Assembly: GCF_018294505.1 (NCBI RefSeq)
Contig: NC_057808.1
Coordinates: 360,722,871 to 360,786,870 of the forward strand
DNA from: Triticum aestivum
Taxonomy: Eukaryota; Streptophyta; Magnoliopsida; Poales; Poaceae
Direction: 5' to 3'
DNA length: 64,000 nt
Each line of letters begins with the position of its first letter. Within the stretch, counting starts at the first letter, position 1. Both the position numbers and the translations under genes were made by a program. Of this stretch, positions 55,451 to 64,000 are shown in pieces. A model generated the notes under the pieces. That model saw nothing but the letters and a program-made list of their open reading frames with translations, had not been told where the DNA came from and did not search any database.

Positions 55451-55980
55451 GCCGCCTGGTGTCCCTACCCTTCCTAATCCCAGAACCTTTCAAAGAAAAG
55501 CGGCATGGCAGTTGCAGGTGGTTCCTGGCTCGATCAGACGACGGCTAAAGATTGATGATCGTTCGCACGTACCGGACGTGTTTTTTCGCAGAATACAATC
55601 ACAGTCACTGCAAGGTCTTTGAGCAGGATCCCAGCTTCTCTGGGCCTTCAAGAATTTTTGACTGGAGGCTGGTAAGTAGCCTTGGTACACGCTCTCTGTT
55701 TGTCGGACTAAATTATCCGATTAACCAGGAGATAACCGACGGCAAGGATCATGATGGCAGCGCGGTTTCGTTCATCAGGCAAAACTGTGTGTACACAGCG
55801 TACCATGCGTCTCTGCATGCACCATACCCTGATATGTGCCGCCACACTCTGCAGCCCAAAGTAGGAGAGAGGGTCGCAAGTATCAGACTTCGACCTGCTG
55901 GCTGGAGTTTCCCCCGTCAGGCACCCATCTGGTTCAAGCCGTCAGCCAATCTCCACAGCTTAATAAATAGTAACGTCTAA
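55451..55980 (+). pseudogene. F-box/DUF295 gene, last exon with an in-frame stop
   Basis: It reads RLVSLPFLIPEPFKEKRHG, WFLARSDDG, then TAA at 55546-55548, and continues in the same frame with RLMIVRTYRTCFFAEY, CKVFEQDPSFSGP and DWRLVSSLGTRSLFVGLNYP to TAA at 55978-55980. The WxxVxSLGxxSLFxGxNYP pattern is characteristic of DUF295 F-box proteins. The internal stop is a second lesion, independent of the insertion. The spliced gene would have about 426 residues. Confidence 0.8.
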
Positions 55981-56300
55981 CTGAGCCAGTTAGTTAGATG
56001 CGTACACTTGGTGTACTAGGATCTTTATTTAGTTTGATGCATACACTTGTTCTTTTTTGGTAGCCCTTTTGTAATGATGGCTGATGTTTGGTTTGGAAGA
56101 GAGAGCTGCGTCTTCACTCTTCTGACCTGCTTACTGCTTCTGTTGCACCCCCAGCCCTGGTTGCTGCTGCTGTTTTCAATGTACAATCAGTAGTATATTT
56201 CGTCTGTTGGTTGAATAAATGTGTTGTTAGAACGACAAACACAGCGTTTTGGAAGTCGTTGCAAGGTTCGATCCTTTAGTACCCCGTACCGTACGTAGCG
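55981..56300. other. 3' flank of the F-box gene
   Basis: Probably the 3' untranslated region, including GTTGAATAAATG near 56210 as a possible polyadenylation signal. No other gene is supported. Confidence 0.45.
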
Positions 56301-57057
56301 CATACTATTTTTCGTACGGAACACATTTTCCACTTGTTGATAACATGCAGCCCACTGATGAAGGCCCAATAGAGAAGCCCATAATTAACTGGAAGGGAGG
56401 CTCTCACATGAATCCGGTCCAGGTACATGCTCATGGTCCCCTAAACATAAATAAGTAAATAAATAAAGCTAAATGCTAATGCACCAGTTCTTTGGGAAAA
56501 TAGGTAGCCCAGTATTTCTTTTCGAAGAATACCCAAGCTAGGCCTATTTGTTTTCTCCGAATTACTGGGCTGCAAATCTTTCAAGACGAGGAGGGATCCA
56601 TTCCGGCATGGCTTAAGAGTATGGTCAATGTCTGTTAAAAGTAATATCAAAAGGGGTTGAAAATTCCAAAAAATTTATAGCAAATGGGATATAAGTTTCT
56701 TTTTTTGTTTTTGTTCTTCACTGATATCTTATACGTATTTCATTGGATTTAACATGACATAGTGCTAATTTATTTTTAAATTTGTTTTAGTATGGCTATT
56801 AATTTTTGGATTAAGAGTATTTCGTTCCCCAGCAAAAATTTGCGAATTTTCAAAATATCCCACATATTTAGTTAATTTTTTGACCCTGGTACTGACCAGA
56901 AAATGGCCAGCAATTCTAAAAATGGAAAACGGGCTGCAATAAATTCCATATGAATTAGAAAATGAGTAAAAATTATAAAAATAATAGCAAATGGGCTGTA
57001 CACGCCACAGATTTCGAGGCTGACTTGTTTACGCAAGGCTTAGTCAGTGAACACACG

Positions 57058-59470
57058 ATTCTAGCAGCAGTGACTGTTGGATGTCCATCCAACGGCCGAC
57101 GTGCTTCTTCAATCTCTGATCTTCCTGCTCTAGCCGCCTAAACTAGCACCGGCGGGACTGCCTTCTCCCTCCTCTTGTGGCCCGCTGTGATGCCGCGCAG
57201 GCTTCCCCGGCCCACCCTACTCCCTCCGCTGGCCTGGCCGCACGCAATCAACTGCCTCCTTATTACGCGAAAAAAATGATTCCTCCCACTGACATCTGGG
57301 GCGCACCGGTTGGGAGGCTGACCTGTGGGCCTACTAAGTTGACGCGTACGCAGGGCTTGTCAACTTAGTCAACAAACGATTCTAGCAGCAGTAACCGTTG
57401 GATTTGAATCAAACGGTCCTGCTGCTTCTTCAATCGCTGCTCTTCTTGCACCATCAGCCCAAACCAGCGCCGGGGAGACCGCCTGCTCCTGCCTCTAGTG
57501 GCCGGCTGTGCTGCCGTTGAGGCCTCATCGCCCCCTACTACTCCCACCGCTAGCCAGGCCCTGCGGTGACGACAGACTCACACCGCAGCCGAACCAGTGA
57601 ACCCTCATACTCCTCTCCGCGTGGGATCCACTGTCGCGTCTTCCCCGGCTCCGCGTCGTCCCCTTCCTAGGCCTCGCTGTAGTCCACCGCCTTGGTGCTC
57701 TCGGCGCGGCGTGGTCAACGACATTCCATCGGAAGAGTACTGTACGTGGAGAGGCTGACAGCTGGGTCCATGGCCACAGCCCAGTTTTTTTGTGATTTAC
57801 CAAGTAAGTCGCTTTGTCAGGCCTGTTGGGCTGCAAATCTTTCAAGACGAGGAGAGCTTTCATTCGGCTGGCCGAGAAAATGGCCCATCAGTAATGAGAA
57901 ATGGGTTGTACATTTTTAAAACACATCAAACCGGCAATTAGTTTCAAATATCTTTTTTTTCATTTCGAGATTTTAAATTACATTAATTTTTATGCGTGGA
58001 GAATTTGTTGGATTTTATATTGATATACATTTATTTTTAAAATCAGTTTGAATGTGAGTCGAAATTTCGTGATTAAAAACAGTTCGGACCGCACCGAAAT
58101 ATGCAAAATTTCGTATAATTTTTTAACCGTGGCCACAATATGGGTTGTGATGCTAACAAAAAGAATATGGGCTCCAAAAAAACCTTAATAATTAGCAAAT
58201 GGGCTGTAAAATAATTAGAAATAATGGCAGATGGGATGTATGCTGTTTTCCGCTGATTTGAGGCTTTCCTAAAAAAAAGGTTGACGCACAAGCAGTGACT
58301 GTTGGATGGCCATCCAACGGCCGTCGTGCTTCTTCAATCTCTCCTCTTCCTGCTCCAGCCGCTCAAACAAGCGCCGGCGGGACTGCCTGCTCCCTCCTCC
58401 CTGCGGCAGGCTCTGCTGCCGCGCAGGCCTCACCGCCCCACCGTACTCCCATCGCTGGCCTAGCCATCCCTCTACTCACCCACACCTGCTGTTATTCTCC
58501 GGCAACGGCAGACGAACCAGTAAACCCTCGTACAGTCGTACTCCCCTCCGCGTGGGAAACAACTGCCGAGTCTTCCCTGCCTCCGTGTCGTTCCCTTCCT
58601 AGGCCTCGCCATCGTCCACTGCCCTGGTGCTCTCGGCGCGGCCTGGTCAACGACCAACATGCATCTGAAGTGGACTATACGTGGAGAGGCCGACAGCTGG
58701 GTCCACGGCCGCACGCAAGGAAATGCCTCCTTATTACTCGCAAAATAATGATTCCTCCACCTGACATCAGGGACCCACCGAAAGGGCCTCTGTATTTCGC
58801 GAAAAACATGTTACCGCAACTGACAGCTCGGACCCACCAGCTATATCTTCGCACGCAAGGAAGTGCCTCCTTATTACGCACACAAAAATGAATACTCCCC
58901 CTGTTAGCTGGGACCCAGTATAGTGGCAGGCTGACTTGTGGGCCTACTAAGTTGACGGGGACGGAGGGCTTTGTCAACTTAGTCAATATGCATGATTCTA
59001 GCTCCAGTGACCGTACGATGTCCATCCAACGGCCGTAGTGCTTCTTCAACCTCTGGTCTTCTTGCTCCAGCCGCCCAAACCAGCGCCGGTCGTGCCTCGT
59101 GCTCCTGCCTCCCGTGGCCGGTTGTGATGCGGCGGAGGCCTCACCGCCCCCTACTACTCCCACCGCTGGCCAGGCCATCCCTCTACTCACCCACACCTCC
59201 TGTTATTCTGGCGACGGCAACCTCACACCGCAGCGAACCAGTGAACCCTCGTACTCCTCTACGAGTGGGCATCCACTGCCGCGTCTTCCCCGGCTCCGCG
59301 TCGTCCCCTTCCTAGGCCTCGCCGTCATCCACCGCCCTGGTGCACTCGGCGCGGCGTGGTCAACGTGGTCAACGTGGTCAAGGAACGGCTTCCATCGGAC
59401 GTGGACTGTACATGGAGAGGCTGACAGTCCACGGCCGCAGCAAGGAAGTCCCTCCTTATTACGTGCAAAA
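57058..59470. repeat. Four diverged copies of a 300-500 bp direct repeat
   Basis: Each copy begins near AGTGACTGTTGGATGTCCAT or a variant (about 57067, 57388, 58291, 59004) and continues with CCGTGCTTCTTCAATCTC-like, CTCCTGCCTC-like and CCTTCCTAGGCCTCG segments. The copies differ by substitutions and indels. The Pro/Ser/Arg-rich ORFs inside are not conserved between copies. Confidence 0.7.
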
Positions 59471-59871
59471 TAATTATTCCTCCACCTGACAGCGGGGACC
59501 CACCGGACGGGCCACCGTATTTCATGAAAAAAACGTTTCCCCCCTGACTGTTGGGACCCACCAGCTACATCTTCGCACGCAAGGAAGTGCCTGACAGTTG
59601 GGACCCACCTGGTCGAAGCGTACGTAGCGTTGTCATTCTGGTCGCGAACGTGTACGTACATATATACTGGTGGATGTAGAGGCGCACACGTGTCGTAGTA
59701 GAGGCGCACACGTAGCATGTACACGTACGTACAGCGGCCAGGGTGCAAGAAAGAAAATATGGCCACGTATGTGTACATACGGGCGGGGTCTCGAACGCCT
59801 ACTCGCGCATACGTACGGCCAGGGCTCGTGTACATGGCTGGGTCGGAACGGAGAAACAGTGTCGTCGTTGT

Positions 59872-59987
59872 GTTCATGGGGAGGCAACGGAATGCGTCGT
59901 GTTCATGGGGAGGCAACGGAATGCGTCGTGTTCATCGGGAGGCAACGGAATGCGTCGTGTTCATCGGGAGGCAACGGAACGCGTGGG
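59872..59987. repeat. 29-bp minisatellite, four copies
   Basis: GTTCATGGGGAGGCAACGGA with ATGCGTCGT repeats with a period of 29 bp at 59872, 59901, 59930 and 59959. The last two copies have ATCGGG in place of ATGGGG. Confidence 0.9.
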
Positions 59988-60069
59988 AGCCAACCGGCTG
60001 GGTCGGAACAGAATGCGTGGTCGTGTTCATCGGGAGGGCTTGGACGGAACAGGCGATGGAAACGAGGCC

Positions 60070-60372
60070 TGGCGTACCGCAAAACGGAGGAAACGGACCT
60101 CCTACGTTCGGAACGGGGTCCTGTTGATCGGGAGGGGTGTGGCGTACCGCAAAACGGAGGAAACAGACCTCCTACGGTCGAAACGGGGGTCCTGTTGATC
60201 GGGAGGGGTGTGGCGTACCGCAAAACGGAGGAAACGGACCTCCTACGGTCGAAACAGTGGTCCTGTTGATCGGGAGGGGTGTGGCGTACCGCAAAACGGA
60301 CGAAACGAACCTCCTACGGTCGAAACAGGGGTCCTGTTCATCGGGAGGGGTGTGGCGTACCGCAAAACGGGA
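60070..60372. repeat. 71-bp tandem repeat, about four copies
   Basis: TGTTGATCGGGAGGGGTGTG starts at 60122, 60193, 60264 and 60335 (TGTTCATCGG in the last), with a partial unit from 60070. A 71-bp period shifts the frame by two per copy, so the same peptide (GRGVAYRKTEET) shows up in three overlapping frames. Confidence 0.92.
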
Positions 60373-60744
60373 CTCCACGGGATACTGTTCATCTCCACCG
60401 TCGGCCTCCTCCAGCCTCCACGGGCTACCGTCGACCTCCTCCAGCCTCCACGGGCTCCTGTTCATCCAGCCTCCACCGCGCGCTACTCTACCGGCTATTG
60501 TTCAACCACCCCTCCACGGGCACCCCTCCACCGTCTACTGTTCATCCAGCCTTCCACACCACGGGGTCTTGTTCAACCACCCCTCCACCGTCTACTGTTC
60601 ATCCAGCCCTCCACTCCACGGGGTCCTGTTCATCAAGAGGCAACGCCACCACTCACTGTTCATCCAACCCCCCCCCCCCCCCCGCGCGCGCAACGCTCAC
60701 TATTCATCCAATCGATCGGCTTCAGTTAGCAGCAGTAGCAAAGG

Positions 60745-60870
60745 AATCACTCGATCGGGTTCAGTTAACAGCCATCGATCGATCGCTCGGGTTCAGTAAT
60801 GCGTAGCCTGCAGTGCAATCGCTCGGGTTCAGTTAGAGCCCAACGCCTCGCTCGGGTTCAGTTAGAGCCG
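60745..60870. repeat. GCTCGGGTTCAGTTA reiterations
   Basis: The motif, with small variants, occurs five times between about 60745 and 60866 with irregular spacing. A C-run (60668-60683) and GCGCGCGC lie just before. This is compatible with CACTA subterminal repeats. Confidence 0.7.
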
Positions 60871-61213
60871 ACGCCTCGCACACACGCGCGTACGTGTACG
60901 AGAGAAACGCGCATCGCTCGGCCCCCGACCTCCCACCGTAACCGGGAACTCCCCAAAATTTTCCTCCCCTCGCTTCTACCACGGTTTTTTCCGTCATGGA
61001 CGGCCCAAAGAATGTCATGCAGCTGCATCTCCGGCCCGCCCAGGACGAAAAGCCCATTTTCTGTCATGACTTTTTGTCATAGAAGTAGGAGCCCACCACA
61101 TCTATGATGATACCGGGTTTTGTCACAATTATCGTCATAGAAGTGTCATATGTATGACAGAAAAAAATTCTTTCGGCCCAGAATGTCACGGATGTGTCTC
61201 TTTTTTTGTAGTG

Positions 61214-61363
61214 CTACTAAACACTTTGCTGCAGATACTAAGTTATCCAGGTGTGGTTGAATTAACAACTCAACTGCAAATACTTGAGATTTCTTTGGCT
61301 CCCCTTGTGTCGAATCAATAAATTTGGGTTGAAGAATCTACCCTCGAAAACTGTTGCGATCCC
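61214..61363. other. Short stretch resembling an LTR-element leader
   Basis: No gene. TTGCGATCCCCTATACTTGT at about 61355 resembles leader sequence common in Triticeae retrotransposons; this rests on recognition only. Confidence 0.3.
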
Positions 61364-61711
61364 CTATACTTGTGGGTTATCAACGGAGAGCAGGTCGCCC
61401 TCCATTAACTTGAAGTAGAGGACGAGCCCCACTGTCAGGCTATGGATGCGAGCAAATGTCTTCCATCCGCGACGGAGATACATAACATGAGGAGCGGGGA
61501 AGTCGACGTCGACTCGCGTGCCGCCGGTCCCGCAGCCCCTCATGTGCAATCTGAGGGTCAGGGGCGGATCGAGCTCCATCTGCTGAGCAAAGGGGGTGGG
61601 GAGACGGAGACGACGATGCGGTGGCCGGCGCAGCCGGATGAAGAACTTGCGGGGCTGGTCCCCGACGTGACCCTCCGTCACGGGAGGCACCGCTGGCGGA
61701 GGCACGGCCAT
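61364..61711 (-). CDS. B3-like domain ORF fragment
   Basis: The Met at 61711 opens 115 residues: a Pro-rich start (MAVPPPAVPPVTEGHVGDQP), RKFFIRLRRPPHRRLRLPTP, MELDPPLTLRL, then DVDFPAPHVMYLRRGWKTFA and RIHSLTVGLVLYFKLMEGDL. The RGWKxFAxxHxLxxGxxLxFK pattern matches the second half of plant B3 DNA-binding domains, seen in many grass B3-like and transposon-associated ORFs. The last residues (SVDNPQV) replace the expected strand and lie at the junction with foreign sequence, so the gene is truncated at its 3' side. An overlapping ORF at 61678-61881 may be its frameshifted N-terminus. Confidence 0.5.
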   Translation of the reverse strand: MAVPPPAVPPVTEGHVGDQPRKFFIRLRRPPHRRLRLPTPFAQQMELDPPLTLRLHMRGCGTGGTRVDVDFPAPHVMYLRRGWKTFARIHSLTVGLVLYFKLMEGDLLSVDNPQV

Positions 61712-61881
61712 CGCGCCGCCTCGTCTCCCTCTCCCCCGACCGCCGCGGTGACCTCGGCCACGCCCCTCCCCCTTCCTCTCGTGGCCGGCTCTGCCGCCGC
61801 GGGCTCGTGGGAAGGAGGGACGCGCTGACGAGCAGCAACCCTCGCCGCCACCGTCGAAGGCCCAAGACCTCCTCTCGCCAT
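61678..61881 (-). CDS. Short Ala/Arg-rich ORF upstream of the B3-like ORF
   Basis: The ATG at 61881 (MARGGLGPSTVAARVAARQR) opens 67 residues, 86 bp after a TATA box. It overlaps the B3-like ORF by 34 bp in another frame. It is either the original N-terminus of that protein, separated by a frameshift, or a leader ORF. Confidence 0.35.
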   Translation of the reverse strand: MARGGLGPSTVAARVAARQRVPPSHEPAAAEPATRGRGRGVAEVTAAVGGEGDEAARWPCLRQRCLP

Positions 61882-61956
61882 GGCAGGTGGAAGAAAGGAG
61901 CGGAGGTGGAGGAGGACGGATACTGAAGGAATGTGGGGTGACGCCCCCTCCCCCTC

Positions 61957-61967
61957 CTTATAAAGGG
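61957..61967 (-). promoter_or_regulatory. TATA box of the B3-like ORF
   Basis: On the minus strand CCTTTATAAGG, flanked by G/C-rich sequence and 86 bp before the first ATG at 61881. The element is nearly palindromic. Confidence 0.5.
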
Positions 61968-62021
61968 GCGGGGTCGAGGCTCGGCCGCCCCACTCAGCCA
62001 ATCCATCCGTCGGAGGCGCAG

Positions 62022-64000
62022 TGTAACATCCCAAATTTTCAATTTGGAATGTTATACAATAAATCATCATTGCATATCATATTTTTTATTTGCATCTTGG
62101 CTAGATCCTAGAAATTCTACGCAACTCAAGGACCCACGGAGAGAGTTGGGGATTTAGTTATTTTCATATTTGGGTTTTCTCAAATTTTGAAAATAGGATC
62201 ATTTGATTTTATTTATTTTTATATTCAATTATTTCAATAATAAAAATAAGAGAGAGGGAATAAAATGACTTTCCCAAAATAAAGAAATATTGAGGATTTA
62301 ATAATAAAATCAAATAATATTTTATTTCAGATTTTATCGCTATTTTATTTGAATTTAGGAAAAATATGCTTTTTCAAAATTCCATATTAGGCCCAAATAA
62401 ATGTTCATCTTGTCCGGCTTGATTTTAGAGGCCGGGGAAAATTTATTTTGGGATTTTTGAAGTCCGTTTAGTATTTCTTTTAATTGTTTTTCTGCGTGAA
62501 ACTATTTAAGAAAAACGAACCGACCTAACTGGGTCGTGTCCGCCTGGTACACCGACCCGGCTGGGCCTTTAAAGCCCGAGCTGCCCCAGCCCCGCCAAAC
62601 CCTAGCGCCGTCGTCGGATCGCGTCGCCGCAGCCGGATCCCGCCGCCGCCGCCGCCGTGCCGGCCGCCGCCTCGTCGACCGCCGTCGCCGCCGCCCCACC
62701 CGCCGGAGCCCGACGCCGGACCTCACCGGAGGTAGCCGCCTCGCCGCCGGCGGTTTTCTTCGGAAAAACCGCCCGGTTTTTTTTAAAACCGCAGTTGTTT
62801 TTTATTAGATCATTTTTTTTGGTTTAGTTTATTTAGCGAACGCTCGTTCGTACGTTCGTTTTAACGAATGGTTTTCGTCGTTTAGCCGCAGACAGCGAAC
62901 GTTTGTTCGTTAGTCTGTTTGTCAGTTTTTCTTTTTCTCGGAATTTTTGCGATTATTTTCGATCGCGATTTCCGATCTGTTTTTTGTTTTAGTATAACTT
63001 TTCGCTCGTTTATCGGAATCAAGCGATTCAAGCGCCTAGAGTTTCGTCTCGAAACCCTCTTTCCGTCTAACCAACTTAAACAAGTTTTTGCTACTGTAAA
63101 GTTTGACTTAGGTCCAGATTAGTAAACAGAGATTCTTTCTTTCGCCGTTTGAGTTTCGTTGCTTCGTTTGATTTGATTCTTTTTGCAAACCGGAGTTCTT
63201 AAGTTGAACTTTCTGGTTAGATCTCTTATTTTGAGTTTTACCCATGCACCCTTGCTTGATTTCTTATGTATGTATTTTTTGTTTGTGATAGAGTATCCGG
63301 AGTGCGAAGCGTGCTACTACGAGTCTCTAGGTTTCACAGATCATCAGCAAGGCAAGTAACACTTTGATCATACCTCTTTACCACCCAGTTTTATTGCATT
63401 AGATCAACCCTCAAACTATTGCATGGTTAGGAACTGTTTAATATGTGGGTTTTGGGAAGTAGATGAGGTAGTACCTATTGCCCTGTTTATTAGCAAACCG
63501 TTGGGAGTTACTTCTACGTTTGCTTATATTGCTATGCTATGCTCATAGACGTGGATTGGGTTTGAGTGAATTTCCATGACAGATGTGAGGATGTTAATTA
63601 ATGGTTCAACTTAAGGTGGTTACTTTAATTCACATCTGGGTGGATTGAGGCACCTGGGGATCCCAGTGTTGCCTGTATTTTTGGATATCCCAGAGTACCC
63701 GTGAGATTATCCTATGGACCGCCACCCAGGCTCAAAGGGATCATGAGATTATTCATGCTAGAAACTTCCGTGTGCAGCCACAAGCTATTACGGGCTCTAG
63801 CATAGTTGAGTAGGTTACATGACCTCTTGAAGAGGTGGGCTAGCAGATGTAGGGGAAAGTAGGTGTAACTATCCACCCGGAGTAAAGAGTTATTGTTTCT
63901 GAAAGACTGTGTCTCGGTCATCCGTTTCTCAAACACCATGTAGTGCGAGAAATCAAACGGAGGAGATAAAGTCTTGTGGGGAAAAGTGTGCAAACCTCTG
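62022..64000 (+). repeat. Long LTR of another Gypsy-type element, cut by the window end
   Basis: It starts TGTAACATCCCAAATTTTC at 62022 after GC-rich unique sequence. The order is an AT-rich part to about 62500, a GC-rich leader after AAACCCTAG (62597), a T-rich intron-like stretch and a small exon-like segment at 63292-63351. This is the same plan as the chromovirus LTR, but the sequence differs. No second LTR, primer site or target duplication is in view, so the orientation and identity rest on the start and the architecture. Confidence 0.6.
63292..63351 (+). other. Exon-like acidic segment in the last LTR
   Basis: 60 bp preceded by GATAG and followed by GCAAGT, a GC-type donor. In the same phase as segment A of the chromovirus LTR it reads EYPECEACYYESLGFTDHQQ, acidic and stop-free. 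Confidence 0.4.

Larger units (their letters stand above)
56301..61213. mobile_element. Repeat-rich right end of a CACTA transposon
   Basis: The right edge reads ATGTCACGGATGTGTC then TTTTTTTGTAGTG at 61213, which on the minus strand is CACTACAAAAAAAG, the terminus of Triticeae CACTA elements. Inward follow GTCATAGAAGTGTCATAT and a series of diverged direct and tandem repeats, as in CACTA subterminal regions. No transposase gene and no left CACTA terminus with a matching 3-bp duplication is visible. The left border given is therefore only where such repeats start. Confidence 0.65.

Noticed and set aside
60070..60372. CRISPR-like array
   Set aside because: The units are contiguous tandem repeats without unique spacers, in a eukaryotic transposon end.
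59670..60806. Overlapping ORFs of 150-220 residues
   Set aside because: Produced by 29-bp and 71-bp tandem repeats and C-rich sequence. The frames shift with each 71-bp unit and no domain is present.

Overview
This window is plant nuclear DNA, almost certainly from a Triticeae grass (wheat, Aegilops or a close relative). The evidence is an Angela/WIS/BARE1-type Copia element starting TGTTGGAAATATG, Stowaway and Tourist MITEs, Ty3/Gypsy elements with very long LTRs nested in one another, a CACTA terminus, and sparse, partly broken host genes. The family names come from recognition alone. No database search was possible.

Layout. 1-9.1 kb: a GGCC-rich degenerate array, the decayed minus-strand exons of an En/Spm-type (plant Ptta) transposon gene, CT/CA low-complexity blocks, a 435-bp foldback MITE and a coiled-coil ORF. 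9.1-18.7 kb: microsatellites; a minus-strand DEDDy 3'-5' exonuclease gene; a 5'-truncated LINE inside a MITE-like sequence; a Tourist MITE; a TATA-box gene with 75-bp coding repeats and an in-frame stop; nested Stowaways; and a SINA-like E3 ligase pseudogene. 18.8-56 kb: an F-box/DUF295 gene whose coding sequence is split at codon 84 by a 35.8-kb retrotransposon nest.

The nest has three layers. A chromovirus-type Gypsy element (19028-54795, target duplication TCAAC) sits in the F-box gene. A Tat-lineage Gypsy element (22578-35732, minus strand) sits in its 5' LTR. An Angela-type Copia element (45796-53735) sits in its 3' LTR. Both Gypsy gag-pol frames are closed by a few in-frame stops. In contrast, the Tat element carries an apparently intact antisense gene of five coding exons with its own TATA box and a 5'-UTR intron.

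56.3-61.2 kb looks like the repeat-rich right end of a CACTA transposon, ending at 61213. A B3-like ORF fragment with its own TATA box follows, and the window ends inside another long Gypsy LTR that starts at 62022.

The most interesting signals are two. First, short acidic, phase-matched, exon-like ORFs are buried in the long LTRs of two different families; in the last one, all five differences between the two LTR copies are synonymous third-position changes. Second, the antisense spliced gene in the Tat element is intact beside a dead gag-pol. Two runs of N (19753-20420 and 42988-43438) lie at the same point of the two homologous LTRs and hide part of the candidate LTR gene.
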